The position numbers and the translations under genes are program-made. From the NCBI RefSeq assembly GCF_002256775.1, contig NZ_NCII01000010.1, forward strand, positions 1 through 64,000: DNA of 64,000 nucleotides, read 5' to 3'. The notes under the pieces were generated by a model. That model did no database searches, had not been told where the DNA came from, and worked only from the letters and a program-made list of their open reading frames with translations. This document shows positions 16,924 through 25,723 of this stretch, piece after piece. The stretch is from Novosphingobium sp. 17-62-19. GTDB taxonomy: Bacteria > Pseudomonadota > Alphaproteobacteria > Sphingomonadales > Sphingomonadaceae. Within the stretch, counting starts at the first letter, position 1; each line of letters opens with the position of its first letter.

Positions 16924-18483
16924 CTACCAATGCTCCACGCCGGGGCGCGCAGGGTCTACGGCAAACCTTGCCAGCGTCGACACCCTGCCGCCTGGCCGGT
17001 CGACCTGATCCATAACCTTCACTTCGGTGGTCCAGCGATCCGGGGTGATGTTGTACACTTGGTAGCCGCGCTGGTTGTTGATCAGCTTCATGTGGGGATT
17101 GTTGTCCAGCACGTTATGTTCATCCGGGTGGCGTGCGCCGCCCGTTCCGCCTGAGGAAATCGACGTGGCCAGAAATTCACTGGCGATGGAAGGGCCGTCT
17201 GGCCTTTCATCGTCCACTGGCACCGAGCCGACAAAGTGCTGGTGCACATCGCCACTGGCCACGACAACATTCTTCAGATCGTGCTTGCGGATGCTGTCGA
17301 TGAGGCGCTGGCGGCTGTGGCTGTAGCCGTTCCAGTTGTCGGCACTGACGACCGGCCGGGTGCCGCCATCCTTGCGGGCATCGTGCGGCATCATCATCAC
17401 TTGCTGGGCGATCAGGTTCCATCGCCGCTGGTTGCCAAGCCCTGAATCGAGCCATTTTTCCTGTTCGAATCCGAGCAGGCTGCGGTCTGGCCGATCAACC
17501 GGCAGGCAATCGATGGTTTCGATGCGTGGAACGCCGGGCCGCTCGCACAACTGGTCGCTCCGGTGCGAGCGCGTATCGAGAACGTGCATCCGCAGAAGCT
17601 GTCCGTAATCGAGCTGGCGATACATCCGCCCGCCGAATTCGGGCACCTGCGAACGGCGTACAGGCATGTGTTCATACCATGCCTGCATCGCCGCCGACCT
17701 GCGTTTTGCAAAATCGGCCGGCGTGCTGCCATCCTTGTCAAAGATCCCGCCCCAGTTGTCGTCAATCTCGTGATCGTCGAACGACATGATGAATGCGGCG
17801 GCAGCATGGGCCGCCTGCAGATCGGGATCGGTCTTGTATTGCGCATAACGCTGTCGGTAATCAGCCAGCGATTGCGTTTCGTCGCCCTGATGAAGTCGGG
17901 GGCCAACGCCGGGACGCGGCCCAAACTCGTAGATGTAATCGCCGTAGTGGAACACGGCATCCAGATCCGGTTCTGCCGCGATATGGGCAAAGGCCGAAAA
18001 ATAGCCGACTTCGAAGTTCTGGCATCCGGCCACGGCAAGGCGCAGGCGGTCGATGGCGACATCCGGCGCCGGGGCGGTGCGAGCCATGCCAACCGGACTT
18101 TCACCGGCGCCTTCCACGATGAAGCGATACCAGTGGGGGCGGTGTGGCCGCAGCCCATCCACTTCGACATGGACCGAATGGGCCAGCGCCGCGACTGCGC
18201 GCGTCTGGCCCTTTTGAACGATCTGCCAGAAGTGTGGATCTTCAGACACTTCCCACCGCACCGAAACGTCCAGCGGTAGCATCCCGCCGTTCTCGGCCAG
18301 CGGTTCCGGCGCAAGCCTTGTCCAAAGGACAAAGCCGTTCGGCAAAGGATCGCCTGCGGCAACGCCCAGCGTAAACGGGCTTTTTGCAAACCGTGGATTG
18401 GCCAGCAGGCGCCCCGGCATGGCGCTGCCTAGAATCGACAGGCCCAATGCGCTGACGGAATCGCGGCGGTGAATCAAGGTCAC
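16924..18483 (-). CDS. phoD: PhoD-family alkaline phosphatase/phosphodiesterase
   Basis: 519 residues with a twin-arginine-type signal (HRRDSVSALGLSILGSA), so export folded through Tat is likely. The metallophosphatase core is visible: GDYIYE, FDDHEIDDNWGG, WYEHMPVR, QQVMMM, and the histidine block ASGDVHQHFVG. PhoD enzymes use Ca/Fe to release phosphate from mono- and diesters such as teichoic acids, nucleotides or phospholipid headgroups. Translation begins at GTG 18483 with GGGGGAAG just upstream. It lies downstream of fecI-fecR on the same strand, so the phosphatase may be under the same extracytoplasmic signal. Confidence 0.9.
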   Translation of the reverse strand: MTLIHRRDSVSALGLSILGSAMPGRLLANPRFAKSPFTLGVAAGDPLPNGFVLWTRLAPEPLAENGGMLPLDVSVRWEVSEDPHFWQIVQKGQTRAVAALAHSVHVEVDGLRPHRPHWYRFIVEGAGESPVGMARTAPAPDVAIDRLRLAVAGCQNFEVGYFSAFAHIAAEPDLDAVFHYGDYIYEFGPRPGVGPRLHQGDETQSLADYRQRYAQYKTDPDLQAAHAAAAFIMSFDDHEIDDNWGGIFDKDGSTPADFAKRRSAAMQAWYEHMPVRRSQVPEFGGRMYRQLDYGQLLRMHVLDTRSHRSDQLCERPGVPRIETIDCLPVDRPDRSLLGFEQEKWLDSGLGNQRRWNLIAQQVMMMPHDARKDGGTRPVVSADNWNGYSHSRQRLIDSIRKHDLKNVVVASGDVHQHFVGSVPVDDERPDGPSIASEFLATSISSGGTGGARHPDEHNVLDNNPHMKLINNQRGYQVYNITPDRWTTEVKVMDQVDRPGGRVSTLARFAVDPARPGVEHW

Positions 18484-18556
18484 GTAGCTTCCCCCGGTTT
18501 TGCGGAATAAGGGAAAGACGCCCGACCGGCTGAAAACCCGACAAGCCGGAGCGCAA

Positions 18557-19540
18557 TCAATTTGCGATCGGGGATTGTGCCTTGGCTGCGATCACGATTG
18601 CACTGCCGTTCTGCCGGACATCCAGTCCATAGGCATCCCTTATTGCCACAAGTACACGGTCCGGTTCGGCTATGCGAAAGCGACCGCTGACCGGCAGCGT
18701 GGCAAGCGACTGGTCTGCAAAGCTGATCGGCTGTGATACATGGCGCTGCACTTTTGCCACAAGGACGGCCAGTGGAACGTCAGTCGCCTCACACCAGCCT
18801 GCGGTCCAATCGGGCCGTGCCTGCGCGGTGGCAAGTTGGATCGCCGGGCTTGTGCTGATGCCACCGTTCAGCACGCGGCTGCGTTCACCCCGGTGCAAGA
18901 CGCGGGGTGAGGCTTTGTCCGCTTCAAGCGCCACAGCGCCGCGATAGACATCGACGATGACGCGGTTGGCTGCTTGCCGATCAACATTGAAAGCCGTTCC
19001 CAGCACACGGACCTTGGTAGTATCGCTGCGCACATAAAATGGGCGGTCAGGATCGTGCTGGACATCGAAAAAGGCTTCGCCTTGCATCAGCGTCACATCG
19101 CGCTTCCACGGCAGCATCCGCACTGCCAGTTCGGCATTGCCGCTTAAATCAACGTGCGATCCATCGGCCAGAACGATGCTTTGGCCAGTGCCTGCCCCGG
19201 TTCGATAGGTGGTGGTAAAGAACATCGGGCCAGCGAGGAACAGGGCAAGGAGAGCACACATCCCAACCACCATCCAGCCGGCCATGCGGCGGTTCAGAAA
19301 ATGGTCGCCTTGCACGGCACTTTCGGCTTCGTTTTCATCGCGCGAAACTTCGCGAAGAGCATCGACCAACGCGTCCGAGTGCCACAGCGCCTGCATATCG
19401 GCAAATTCGTCGCGATTGCGCGGATCCGAACGCATCCACTCGTCAAAAGCCTCGCTCGCCGCAGTATCCACGGTCGGCTGGTCCAGCCGGTTGACCCAGC
19501 GGGCCACCTCTTCCGGATTTCGTTCCTGCCCCATAATCAT
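18557..19540 (-). CDS. FecR-type anti-sigma regulator
   Basis: 327 residues: an N-terminal cytoplasmic FecR domain (ARWVNRLD... FDEWMRSDPRNRDEFADM), one transmembrane helix near 88-110, and a periplasmic FecR domain (GQSIVLADGSHVDLSGNAEL, GEAFFDV, VRVLGTAFNV) ending in a short secretin-like region. It relays a signal from the TonB receptor STN domain to the sigma factor. Start overlaps the sigma stop by 4 bases. Specific ligand unknown. Confidence 0.9.
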   Translation of the reverse strand: MIMGQERNPEEVARWVNRLDQPTVDTAASEAFDEWMRSDPRNRDEFADMQALWHSDALVDALREVSRDENEAESAVQGDHFLNRRMAGWMVVGMCALLALFLAGPMFFTTTYRTGAGTGQSIVLADGSHVDLSGNAELAVRMLPWKRDVTLMQGEAFFDVQHDPDRPFYVRSDTTKVRVLGTAFNVDRQAANRVIVDVYRGAVALEADKASPRVLHRGERSRVLNGGISTSPAIQLATAQARPDWTAGWCEATDVPLAVLVAKVQRHVSQPISFADQSLATLPVSGRFRIAEPDRVLVAIRDAYGLDVRQNGSAIVIAAKAQSPIAN

Positions 19541-20073
19541 CGCCCATCCGTTTCCGCGCGAATGGGAGCCAAGGCCCGCTGAAGGTCCGCCAATCCACGT
19601 GTAATGTGCTTTTCAACAGCCTTGAGGCTGATCTGCAAGTCCCTTGCAATGGTGGCGCAGCTTTGTTCGTGCAACCTGCGGCGCACGATAACCTCGCGGC
19701 GCAGCGGCGGCATGGCAGCCAGCGCGCCAGCCAGAACGTTCAATTCCTGCCGCCCAGCGACTACCGTGTCGGGCAAAGGGGCATCGCTGGCCTGATCCTC
19801 TTCGATTTCACCGACATAGCGACGATCACGGCGATGGTGGTCAACCAGCAGGTTGGCAGCAATGCGGAATCCCAGCGCATAAATGCTGACAATCTTCTGC
19901 TGCTGCTTTTGTGTGACGAGCCGGGACAACGTTTCCTGAACCACATCTTCGACCAGGTCCATGCGACTGGTCCGCGACCGTACATAGCGGGCGATGGTTT
20001 CTGCCAGATCAGCCCAATCTTCATCGGGAGCGCATGGCAGCGCGTCTTCTGACAGGGGAAGTAGCTGTGGCAT
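19537..20073 (-). CDS. ECF sigma factor, FecI-like
   Basis: 178 residues of the iron-starvation type sigma-70 group IV. Region 2 (MDLVEDVVQETLSRL with the DLVEDVVQ signature) and region 4 (CATIARDLQISLKAVEKHITRGL helix-turn-helix) are clear. It should drive the divergent TonB receptor and perhaps itself. Translation-coupled with the FecR gene. The 190-base spacer to the receptor carries the paired TTGTTT/AAACAA site. Confidence 0.9.
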   Translation of the reverse strand: MPQLLPLSEDALPCAPDEDWADLAETIARYVRSRTSRMDLVEDVVQETLSRLVTQKQQQKIVSIYALGFRIAANLLVDHHRRDRRYVGEIEEDQASDAPLPDTVVAGRQELNVLAGALAAMPPLRREVIVRRRLHEQSCATIARDLQISLKAVEKHITRGLADLQRALAPIRAETDGR

Positions 20074-20162
20074 TGGCGATCCGAAGTTTTGATTCGCTGC
20101 CCCCTATGCTGGCAGTGTTACAAGTTCGCGCCAGCACCGGACCAGACAATGCAATGTAGCAA

Positions 20163-20195
20163 TTTTGAAACAAATATGACTTTGTTTTGAAACAA
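20163..20195. promoter_or_regulatory. Candidate operator upstream of TonB receptor
   Basis: TTTTGAAACAA occurs at 20163 and again at 20185, 22 bp apart (two helical turns). The second copy sits in a perfect inverted repeat, TTGTTT-TG-AAACAA (20182-20195). The region is AT-rich compared with its surroundings and lies 70-100 bases before the receptor start, in the divergent spacer with fecI. Confidence 0.5.
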
Positions 20196-20263
20196 CAAAA
20201 TTCTGTCGGGTTTTGCGCTGATCATACGTCTTACCCCCGTCTCAGCTTTCCAATGGGGGATTT

Positions 20264-23215
20264 ATGTTACTGTCCGGACGCCTATCTCATCTGCTGCTTT
20301 GTTCTGCCGCCTTGACCGGGCTGGCAATGCCTGTCCAGGCCCAGCAAGTGCAGGATGCAAACGTGCGCGTGTTCAACTTTGGCATGGCAGCACAGCCGAT
20401 GACAGAGGCTCTTCTGGCCTATTCGCGCACAACGGGATTGCAGGTCGCCAGTTCGCCCGCAGCGCTGGCAGGCGTGCAAAGCGCCCCTATTCGTGGCCGT
20501 ATGACCGCTGATGAAGCTTTGCGTCGCATGACGGAAGGAACGCCAGTCAAGGCTCGCATCGTTGGCAGCACGGTGATGGTAGAGCGCCAGAGCGCGCAGG
20601 CAGCAGACTCTGCGACGATCATTTACGAGGATGCACAGCCCGAAATCGTGGTTGCCGGTTATCGCGAAAGCCTTGCCCGCGCCGAACAGATCAAGAAAGC
20701 CGCAACCGGATCGGTCGATGTAATTCTGGCGCAGGATATTGCCGCATTTCCAGACCAGAATCTGGCAGAAGCGCTTCAGCGTATCCCCGGCGTGACGATC
20801 AGCCGCGACAGCGGCGAAGGTCGCCAGATTTCGTTGCGCGGTCTTGGGCCGGATTTTACCCGGACCCAGTTGAACGGCATGGAAGTGCTGACCAACACGT
20901 CAACGGGTCTGGACAGCCGCGGCACATTCAGCCGCACGCGCGCATTCGACTACAGCATCTTTGCATCTGAGCTGTTCAATCAGGTCACGGTCGAAAAATC
21001 CTATACCGCGCAGCAGGATGAAGGCGGCATCGGTGGCACGGTAGGTCTGCGCACAGCCAAACCGTTCGATTACGATGGGTCAACCGTGGTTGTTTCGGCA
21101 AAGGGCCAGTTCAACCAGCACACCAAGAAGCTGACGCCCCGTGTGGTCGGCCTGATTTCGGGACAGGCCGGCGATTTCGGCGGGTTGCTGTCGGTTGCCT
21201 ACAGCAAGGCCGATACTGTGGAGTTCGGCTATCGCAACTGGAATTGGTCACAGATCAACTTTCGCGCGCCTAACGTCGGCCCCGCCATTCCGGCAGATGT
21301 CCGGAACCTTCTGGTCAACGCACGCGGCGCGGATCGGGTGTGGAACAGCCGTGCGCAGACATATGCGACCTGGTTCAACCAACGTGAACGACTGGGCGTG
21401 ACCGGCGCACTGCAATATCATCCCGACGACAAGACTGACGTGACGCTGGACGTGCTCTATGGCCGCCTGACCAACAATCGCGAAACCTACGCTTTGGGGG
21501 CTGCCGGTACGAACAACGTTTCGGCCAATGATATCACCGGCACGCAAGTTCTGACGGGCGTGACGATCAACAAGTTCAACAGCATCACGGCAGCATCGTT
21601 CACCGGCGTGGACATGCGGACCGAAGCGCGCGACACGCTCGACACAACCGATTTCTGGCAGGTTGCGTTGGGCGCAAAGCATTCGCTGACCGATACGGTT
21701 CATGCCGATCTGCATGCGGGCTGGTCGCGCTCCACGTTCCAGTCGGGATATCAACAGGCGCAGATCGAAGCTGTCGGCAAAGGCTACAGCTTTTCGGGCC
21801 TGGATACCGAAACGCCGCGCAATGCGTATGATTTCGACATCACCGATGGCAGCGCTTGGGATCTTTTCCAGGCGGAAAGCCGCGACGACCGTATGGTGAG
21901 CGAGTTCTTCAACGTTAAAGGCGAACTTGCCTGGGACGTTTCGGACAGCTCCACGCTTAAGGCCGGCGGCGGATACAAGGTGTTTGAAAACAGTGCCTCG
22001 CAGCGCCGCAGGGTGAACAACTATGACGGCAGGCCCGGCCTGCCCGATGTGCCGACAACCGTGCTCTCGCGCCCATCGGTTACGCCTTATGCCGTTGCCG
22101 ACGTAGCAGCCACGATGCAGTTGCTGGGCCTTACCGCTCCGTTGACAGCTGCGAACACGACTGTGGGCAGCGATTTCGAGCTGAAAGAAAAAAGCATCGC
22201 TGCCTTTGCCCAGTACAACCTTGATACGTCCATGGGCGACGTGGGCGTTCGGGCCAATATCGGTGTGCGTTATTACCGGACCACACTGGAATCGCTGGGC
22301 ACTGCACTGGTCGGGACGACGCTGACCCCGGTCAGCATCACCAATCGGTACGACGGGTTCCTGCCTGCTGCCAATCTGGCGCTGGATGTCACGCCATCGA
22401 TCGTGGTGCGCGTAAGCGCCAACCGTAACCTCAACCGCCCGGCATTGAGCGACATGCGCGCTGCTGCCACGATCAACGTTGCCAACTTTGGCGGCACGAT
22501 CAGCGCAGGTAATCCCAACCTTACCCCGTTCATCGCAGATTCGGTCGAAGGATCGTTCGAATACTACGATGGCAAGCGTGGTTCGTTTGCAGTGGGCCTG
22601 TTCTACAAGAAGATGAAGTCCTTCATCACGACAGAAACGACCCCGGTGCCGTACAACACCACCGGTTTTCCGGTTTCGCTGCTGCTGCCGGGACAGGACC
22701 CTGCGATCCTTTACAACTATACCCGTCCGGTAAATGGCGAAGGCGCTTCGATCAAGGGTGTGGAGATCGCAGCCAAGCGTGATTTCGACTTCCTGCCCGC
22801 GCCGTTTGACCGATTGGGCATGGTGGCAAACGTGACCTTTGCCGATGGCACCACCGATGTCGTCTATTCCGGCACATCGGTCACGCTGCCTCTGCTCGAC
22901 CTGTCCAAGGTTTCGTCAAACGCCACACTCTATTACGATACGCCAGTGTGGGGGGGCAGGGCGTCAGCGGCCATGCGCAGCAAGTATCGTCGCGGCAGCG
23001 GCGGCAATGGCAACATCGGTGAATACTTCACGCCAACGACCAACATCGACGCGTCTGCCTACGTCAATGTCAATGAGAACCTGCGGTTGACGCTGGAAGC
23101 AGTGAACATCACCGATCAGAACATAATTCAGTATGCAGACAAGGATGCGAAGCGCTTGATGACCGACACTATCAGCGGCCGCACGATCCTGTTCGGCGCA
23201 ACGATGCGGTTCTAA
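20264..23215 (+). CDS. TonB-dependent receptor with STN signalling domain
   Basis: 983 residues. Signal peptide ending VQAQ, an STN domain (about 30-115: FNFGMAAQPMTEALLAYSRTTG) that contacts FecR, the TonB box/plug region (about 145-270: IPGVTISRDSGEGRQISLRGLGPDF, LFNQVTVEKSY), then a beta-barrel ending with aromatic Phe (FGATMRF). The plug features match the Caulobacter-type TonB receptors abundant in sphingomonads. With FecI/FecR this forms a complete trans-envelope signalling receptor. The neighbouring PhoD suggests a phosphorylated organic substrate, but the receptor family gives no direct proof. Confidence 0.92.
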   Translation: MLLSGRLSHLLLCSAALTGLAMPVQAQQVQDANVRVFNFGMAAQPMTEALLAYSRTTGLQVASSPAALAGVQSAPIRGRMTADEALRRMTEGTPVKARIVGSTVMVERQSAQAADSATIIYEDAQPEIVVAGYRESLARAEQIKKAATGSVDVILAQDIAAFPDQNLAEALQRIPGVTISRDSGEGRQISLRGLGPDFTRTQLNGMEVLTNTSTGLDSRGTFSRTRAFDYSIFASELFNQVTVEKSYTAQQDEGGIGGTVGLRTAKPFDYDGSTVVVSAKGQFNQHTKKLTPRVVGLISGQAGDFGGLLSVAYSKADTVEFGYRNWNWSQINFRAPNVGPAIPADVRNLLVNARGADRVWNSRAQTYATWFNQRERLGVTGALQYHPDDKTDVTLDVLYGRLTNNRETYALGAAGTNNVSANDITGTQVLTGVTINKFNSITAASFTGVDMRTEARDTLDTTDFWQVALGAKHSLTDTVHADLHAGWSRSTFQSGYQQAQIEAVGKGYSFSGLDTETPRNAYDFDITDGSAWDLFQAESRDDRMVSEFFNVKGELAWDVSDSSTLKAGGGYKVFENSASQRRRVNNYDGRPGLPDVPTTVLSRPSVTPYAVADVAATMQLLGLTAPLTAANTTVGSDFELKEKSIAAFAQYNLDTSMGDVGVRANIGVRYYRTTLESLGTALVGTTLTPVSITNRYDGFLPAANLALDVTPSIVVRVSANRNLNRPALSDMRAAATINVANFGGTISAGNPNLTPFIADSVEGSFEYYDGKRGSFAVGLFYKKMKSFITTETTPVPYNTTGFPVSLLLPGQDPAILYNYTRPVNGEGASIKGVEIAAKRDFDFLPAPFDRLGMVANVTFADGTTDVVYSGTSVTLPLLDLSKVSSNATLYYDTPVWGGRASAAMRSKYRRGSGGNGNIGEYFTPTTNIDASAYVNVNENLRLTLEAVNITDQNIIQYADKDAKRLMTDTISGRTILFGATMRF

Positions 23216-23545
23216 AGCCAATCGCTGCAACGGCCGCTTGTGCAGGATATCTTCACAAGCGGCCGATTGCTGTGACTACCAGATCAGGCACCGCATCCGG
23301 GGCGGTATCTGATCGTAAATGATCGGACAAATCGTCGTAGCAAACAGTGCAGCCCAGGCCCTGACGCCGCAGGAGAATCGCAGGTTGCGCCAGCAGGAAA
23401 GTGGCCTCCAGGCGCAGGCCAATGAAACGTTTTGGGGCAAGCAGACCTTTCAGCACTCGCCAAAGCATGGCGCAATTTGGTCGCCTGCTGCCTCGGATCA
23501 AGAACGCCGGATCGTGATTCACTGCCTCGACGAAGAGGCAGTGAG
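23216..23545. other. Intergenic, hairpin then unassigned sequence
   Basis: A 12-bp perfect stem CGGCCGCTTGTG pairs 23231-23242 with 23254-23265 across 11 bases, probably the transcript end of the receptor gene, though no T-run follows. From 23270 to the IS5-family start at 23546 nothing recognisable was found; minus-strand open frames there have no family likeness. The sequence may be the left flank or end of the IS remnant. Confidence 0.5.
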
Positions 23546-23979
23546 ATGTCTGATTTCTTTTGGTTTTCGGATACGCAGTGGGCTCGGATCGAGCCGCTGC
23601 TTCCGACCGATGTACGCGGGAGGGCGCGGGTAGATGATCGCCGTGTGTTGAGTGGGATCGTCCACGCACTTCGCTGTGGCGGCCGCTGGGCTGATTGTGC
23701 TGACGTTTATGGACCGAAGAAAACGTTTTATAACCGGTTCGTTCGATGGTCTGAGCGTGGTATCTGGGAGGGCATCTTCAGTGCTTTAGCGGGAGCAGGA
23801 GAGGCCCCGGACAGGCTCTTCATCGACAGCAGTTGTATCAAGGCCCACCGCTGCGCAGGCGGCGGAATAGGGGGGGCTTGGCTCATGGTATCGACCGCAC
23901 GAAAGGCGGACGGAACACCAAACTCCACGCTGTCTGCGACGAAAAGGGCCGCCCCTGCGTCCTGCTGCTGACGCCCGGA
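23546..23979 (+). pseudogene. IS5-family transposase remnant (two frames)
   Basis: The first frame starts MSDFFWFSDTQWARIEPLLP and continues through RVLSGIVHALRCGGRW, KKTFYNRFVRWSERG and FIDSSCIKAHRCAGGG, the DDE transposase N-terminal half of IS5-like elements. The second frame, one base back, continues HGIDRTKGGRNTKLHAVCDEKGRPCVLLLTPG. A run of seven G (23870-23876) lies at the frame change, consistent with -1 slippage or mutation. The match stops at about 23979, where an unrelated recombinase gene begins on the other strand; the C-terminal third and right end are missing. Confidence 0.8.
23870..23876 (+). other. G7 run at transposase frame change
   Basis: Seven consecutive G residues where the transposase switches to the -1 frame. 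IS5-family elements of some subgroups are known to encode transposase across two frames, so this may be a slippery site rather than a disabling mutation. Confidence 0.4.
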
Positions 23980-23982
23980 AAG

Positions 23983-24440
23983 TCGCGGCAGTCCTCGCAT
24001 GTGATGTCGCCAATTGGTTTGCTTGCTCCCAAAACATCTTCGATGACCCGCCCTCTTGTATGGTGGGTAAGCATAGTCCGATCTGATCGTCGCTTGGTCG
24101 GGTCTTGTAAGTATCGGTCGTAAACTTCTGAAAGCGTCGATCCTGAGATTGGGGCGGGCGCTTGCACGGGTCGTGGCTGGATCGTCGAAATAACAGTGGT
24201 CGATGCGATAGACCCGAGAATCAGGCGCGAATCATGGGGCAAACCGATCTCATGACGCTTTTGCTCGAACATCGCATCAATCTCAGCGGCAACCTGCCGA
24301 CTCAATTGAATGGCGAGTGCGAGGCTGTCCGTCCCAAGGGATCGTTTCACATGGCTACGGCCAATCGCATCTCGAAGATCGACAGGAACTCTCACCCGAA
24401 ACTGGTAAATTGACCCTCTCAACGAAAGTCCGCGCACAGA
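23983..24440 (-). pseudogene. Tyrosine-recombinase N-terminal fragment (DUF6538-type)
   Basis: The reading frame (open back to 24695) holds RGLSLRGSIYQFRVRVP from about 24434, a DUF6538-type N-terminus found in phage-like integrases, then a helical SAM-like region (YDRYLQDPTKRRSD) to CEDCRDF at about 23985. There it runs into the IS5-family remnant. The catalytic domain with the R-H-R-Y residues is absent. It is a leftover of an earlier integrated element outside the att-bounded island to its right. Confidence 0.65.
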
Positions 24441-24446
24441 CCGTTC

Positions 24447-24548
24447 GTGACCCAACCGTGTGACCCACTGTTGAGGACGATTTTTCAAACGATTTGAGAG
24501 CGTTAGGCCATCATCTGGCGTGCGATTGTGACCCACCTCTGTGACCCA
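24447..24548. repeat. Two pairs of GTGACCCA boxes
   Basis: GTGACCCA occurs at 24447, 24460, 24528 and 24541: two pairs with exactly 5 bases between partners and 81 bp between pairs. It lies just upstream of the recombinase fragment. If the longer frame were translated the repeat would encode WVT-x-x-GH twice, so a coding repeat is an alternative to a protein-binding site. Confidence 0.55.
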
Positions 24549-24608
24549 AGCGCAAGAATCCGCCTGCTGATTGGCAGCTTTCGGTTGTTTTTCAGTATGT
24601 TGTGAGGA

Positions 24609-24627
24609 GTTGGAGCGGTAGCGGGAA
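24609..24627. repeat. Left att repeat of integrated element
   Basis: GTTGGAGCGGTAGCGGGAA matches the tRNA-Gly 3' end at 30011-30030 (GTTGGAGCGGGTAGCGGGAA) except for one missing G. As the copy distal to the intact tRNA it marks the far end of the island. Confidence 0.75.
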
Positions 24628-24685
24628 CCTAAAAGCATCAGAAATCGTCGAATTTCCAATGGATTTAGCGCAGTTATGTTTAAGG

Positions 24686-24706
24686 ATACCCCCAATCATA
24701 CCCCCA
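24686..24706. promoter_or_regulatory. Left arm-type integrase site
   Basis: Two direct copies of ATACCCCC separated by AATC, ending with A. The same arrangement (with one extra C) occurs at 29879-29900 near the other end of the element, 77 bases inside the left att here. Confidence 0.5.
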
Positions 24707-25343
24707 AATCTTCCGGCAAACTATGTAGCTCACCGGCAATGTCGCGCTTGATCCACCGGGAAAGATCGGCAGCATAGCGTTGCGCAATGCCATTTTCCTT
24801 CTCTTCACTGGGTTCCAACGCCTGTTTAACCGACCGGGCAATATTGTTGCTGGCTTCTGGTGCTAGATGGCGAGCGAACCGGATGGCGTCAGTCAGGGCC
24901 ACCCGCGCCTTGCGCTCGGCTGGCCCCCAAACGAGTATCTCGGCATTCCTCTCCAGCCGACCGACGAGGGCGACCGGAGCGCTGAAAGCGATCATGGCTT
25001 GGATCATGTATCGTGCGCCCTCCCATTCGCCATCCTCGTTTTCACTTCCCCAAGAGAAGGGAATGATCGAAACGATGGCATAGGCAGCGGAGTAAGCCAG
25101 CACGCCGACGGCAATCAGCGTGATCAGCGCAAGCGGTAGTTCATGCCAGGGACGCTTATGGATACTTATGTGATTTGGGTGCTCCCGCCTGTACTTCCGA
25201 TCAAATCGCCCCCGGACGTGATTGATCGCTAGCGTGTCGAGAAACCAGCCCGGCCAACAGATTGCCGCGACTATATAGAGCGTGCCGTAACCTGCGAAAA
25301 CAGATTGAGAAGCTCGCAAGATATAGGGCGCTACATCACTCAT
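24696..25343 (-). CDS. Element-borne membrane protein of unknown function
   Basis: 215 residues; I do not recognise a family. There is a hydrophobic segment near 15-32 (GTLYIVAAICWPGWFLDTL), a basic loop (RFDRKYRREHPNH), and two hydrophobic stretches (about 62-85 and 104-125), then a polar C-terminal helix-rich domain of about 85 residues. Start at ATG 25343 overlaps the upstream gene's stop by one base (TGATG). The stop falls within the left arm-type site. It is the last gene of the island's minus-strand transcript. Confidence 0.6.
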   Translation of the reverse strand: MSDVAPYILRASQSVFAGYGTLYIVAAICWPGWFLDTLAINHVRGRFDRKYRREHPNHISIHKRPWHELPLALITLIAVGVLAYSAAYAIVSIIPFSWGSENEDGEWEGARYMIQAMIAFSAPVALVGRLERNAEILVWGPAERKARVALTDAIRFARHLAPEASNNIARSVKQALEPSEEKENGIAQRYAADLSRWIKRDIAGELHSLPEDLGV

Positions 25344-25723
25344 CACTGGCGCATTCCGGGATCGGTTCGCCGCTTGCGCTCCAGCAAAACCACTACGGAT
25401 GCATCTTGCGCGGCGTGGCTTGCCAGCCGATCGATAACCAAAAGACGAACACGGTCCCGCTTTTCGCCTTTGGCCAAGACCCTTGCCAAATTTTCCATTT
25501 CCGTCCGGCATGACGCTGCAATGGCGCGACCAATCGTCATGGCATCGGACAAGCCGTCATCGAGCCGACGCGCCTTTTCGATCTGGCAGCCAATATAGGT
25601 ATCGCCTGCTTGTTCCCTCTCCGCATCGGTGGCAGGCTGTTCTCTGGCCCCCGCATTGGCATGGAGGTGGAGAGCAGCAACCGTCAGCGCCGCAGCGAAT
25701 TTCAAAGATCGGCCAGAACGCAT
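25343..25723 (-). CDS. Small exported protein of unknown function
   Basis: 126 residues. The N-terminus MRSGRSLKFAAALTVAAL is a signal peptide with cleavage probably after NAGA. The mature part is charged and helical, with two cysteines (IGCQIEK and ASCRTEM) about 35 residues apart that could form a disulfide. No family recognised. ATG 25723 is preferred; an upstream in-frame ATG at 25765 would bury the signal. Coupled by TGATG to the membrane protein gene, so the two probably act together in the envelope. Confidence 0.55.
   Translation of the reverse strand: MRSGRSLKFAAALTVAALHLHANAGAREQPATDAEREQAGDTYIGCQIEKARRLDDGLSDAMTIGRAIAASCRTEMENLARVLAKGEKRDRVRLLVIDRLASHAAQDASVVVLLERKRRTDPGMRQ

Noticed and set aside
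23253..23669. Minus-strand open frame ahead of the IS remnant
   Set aside because: No family likeness and it crosses the transposase start on the other strand.
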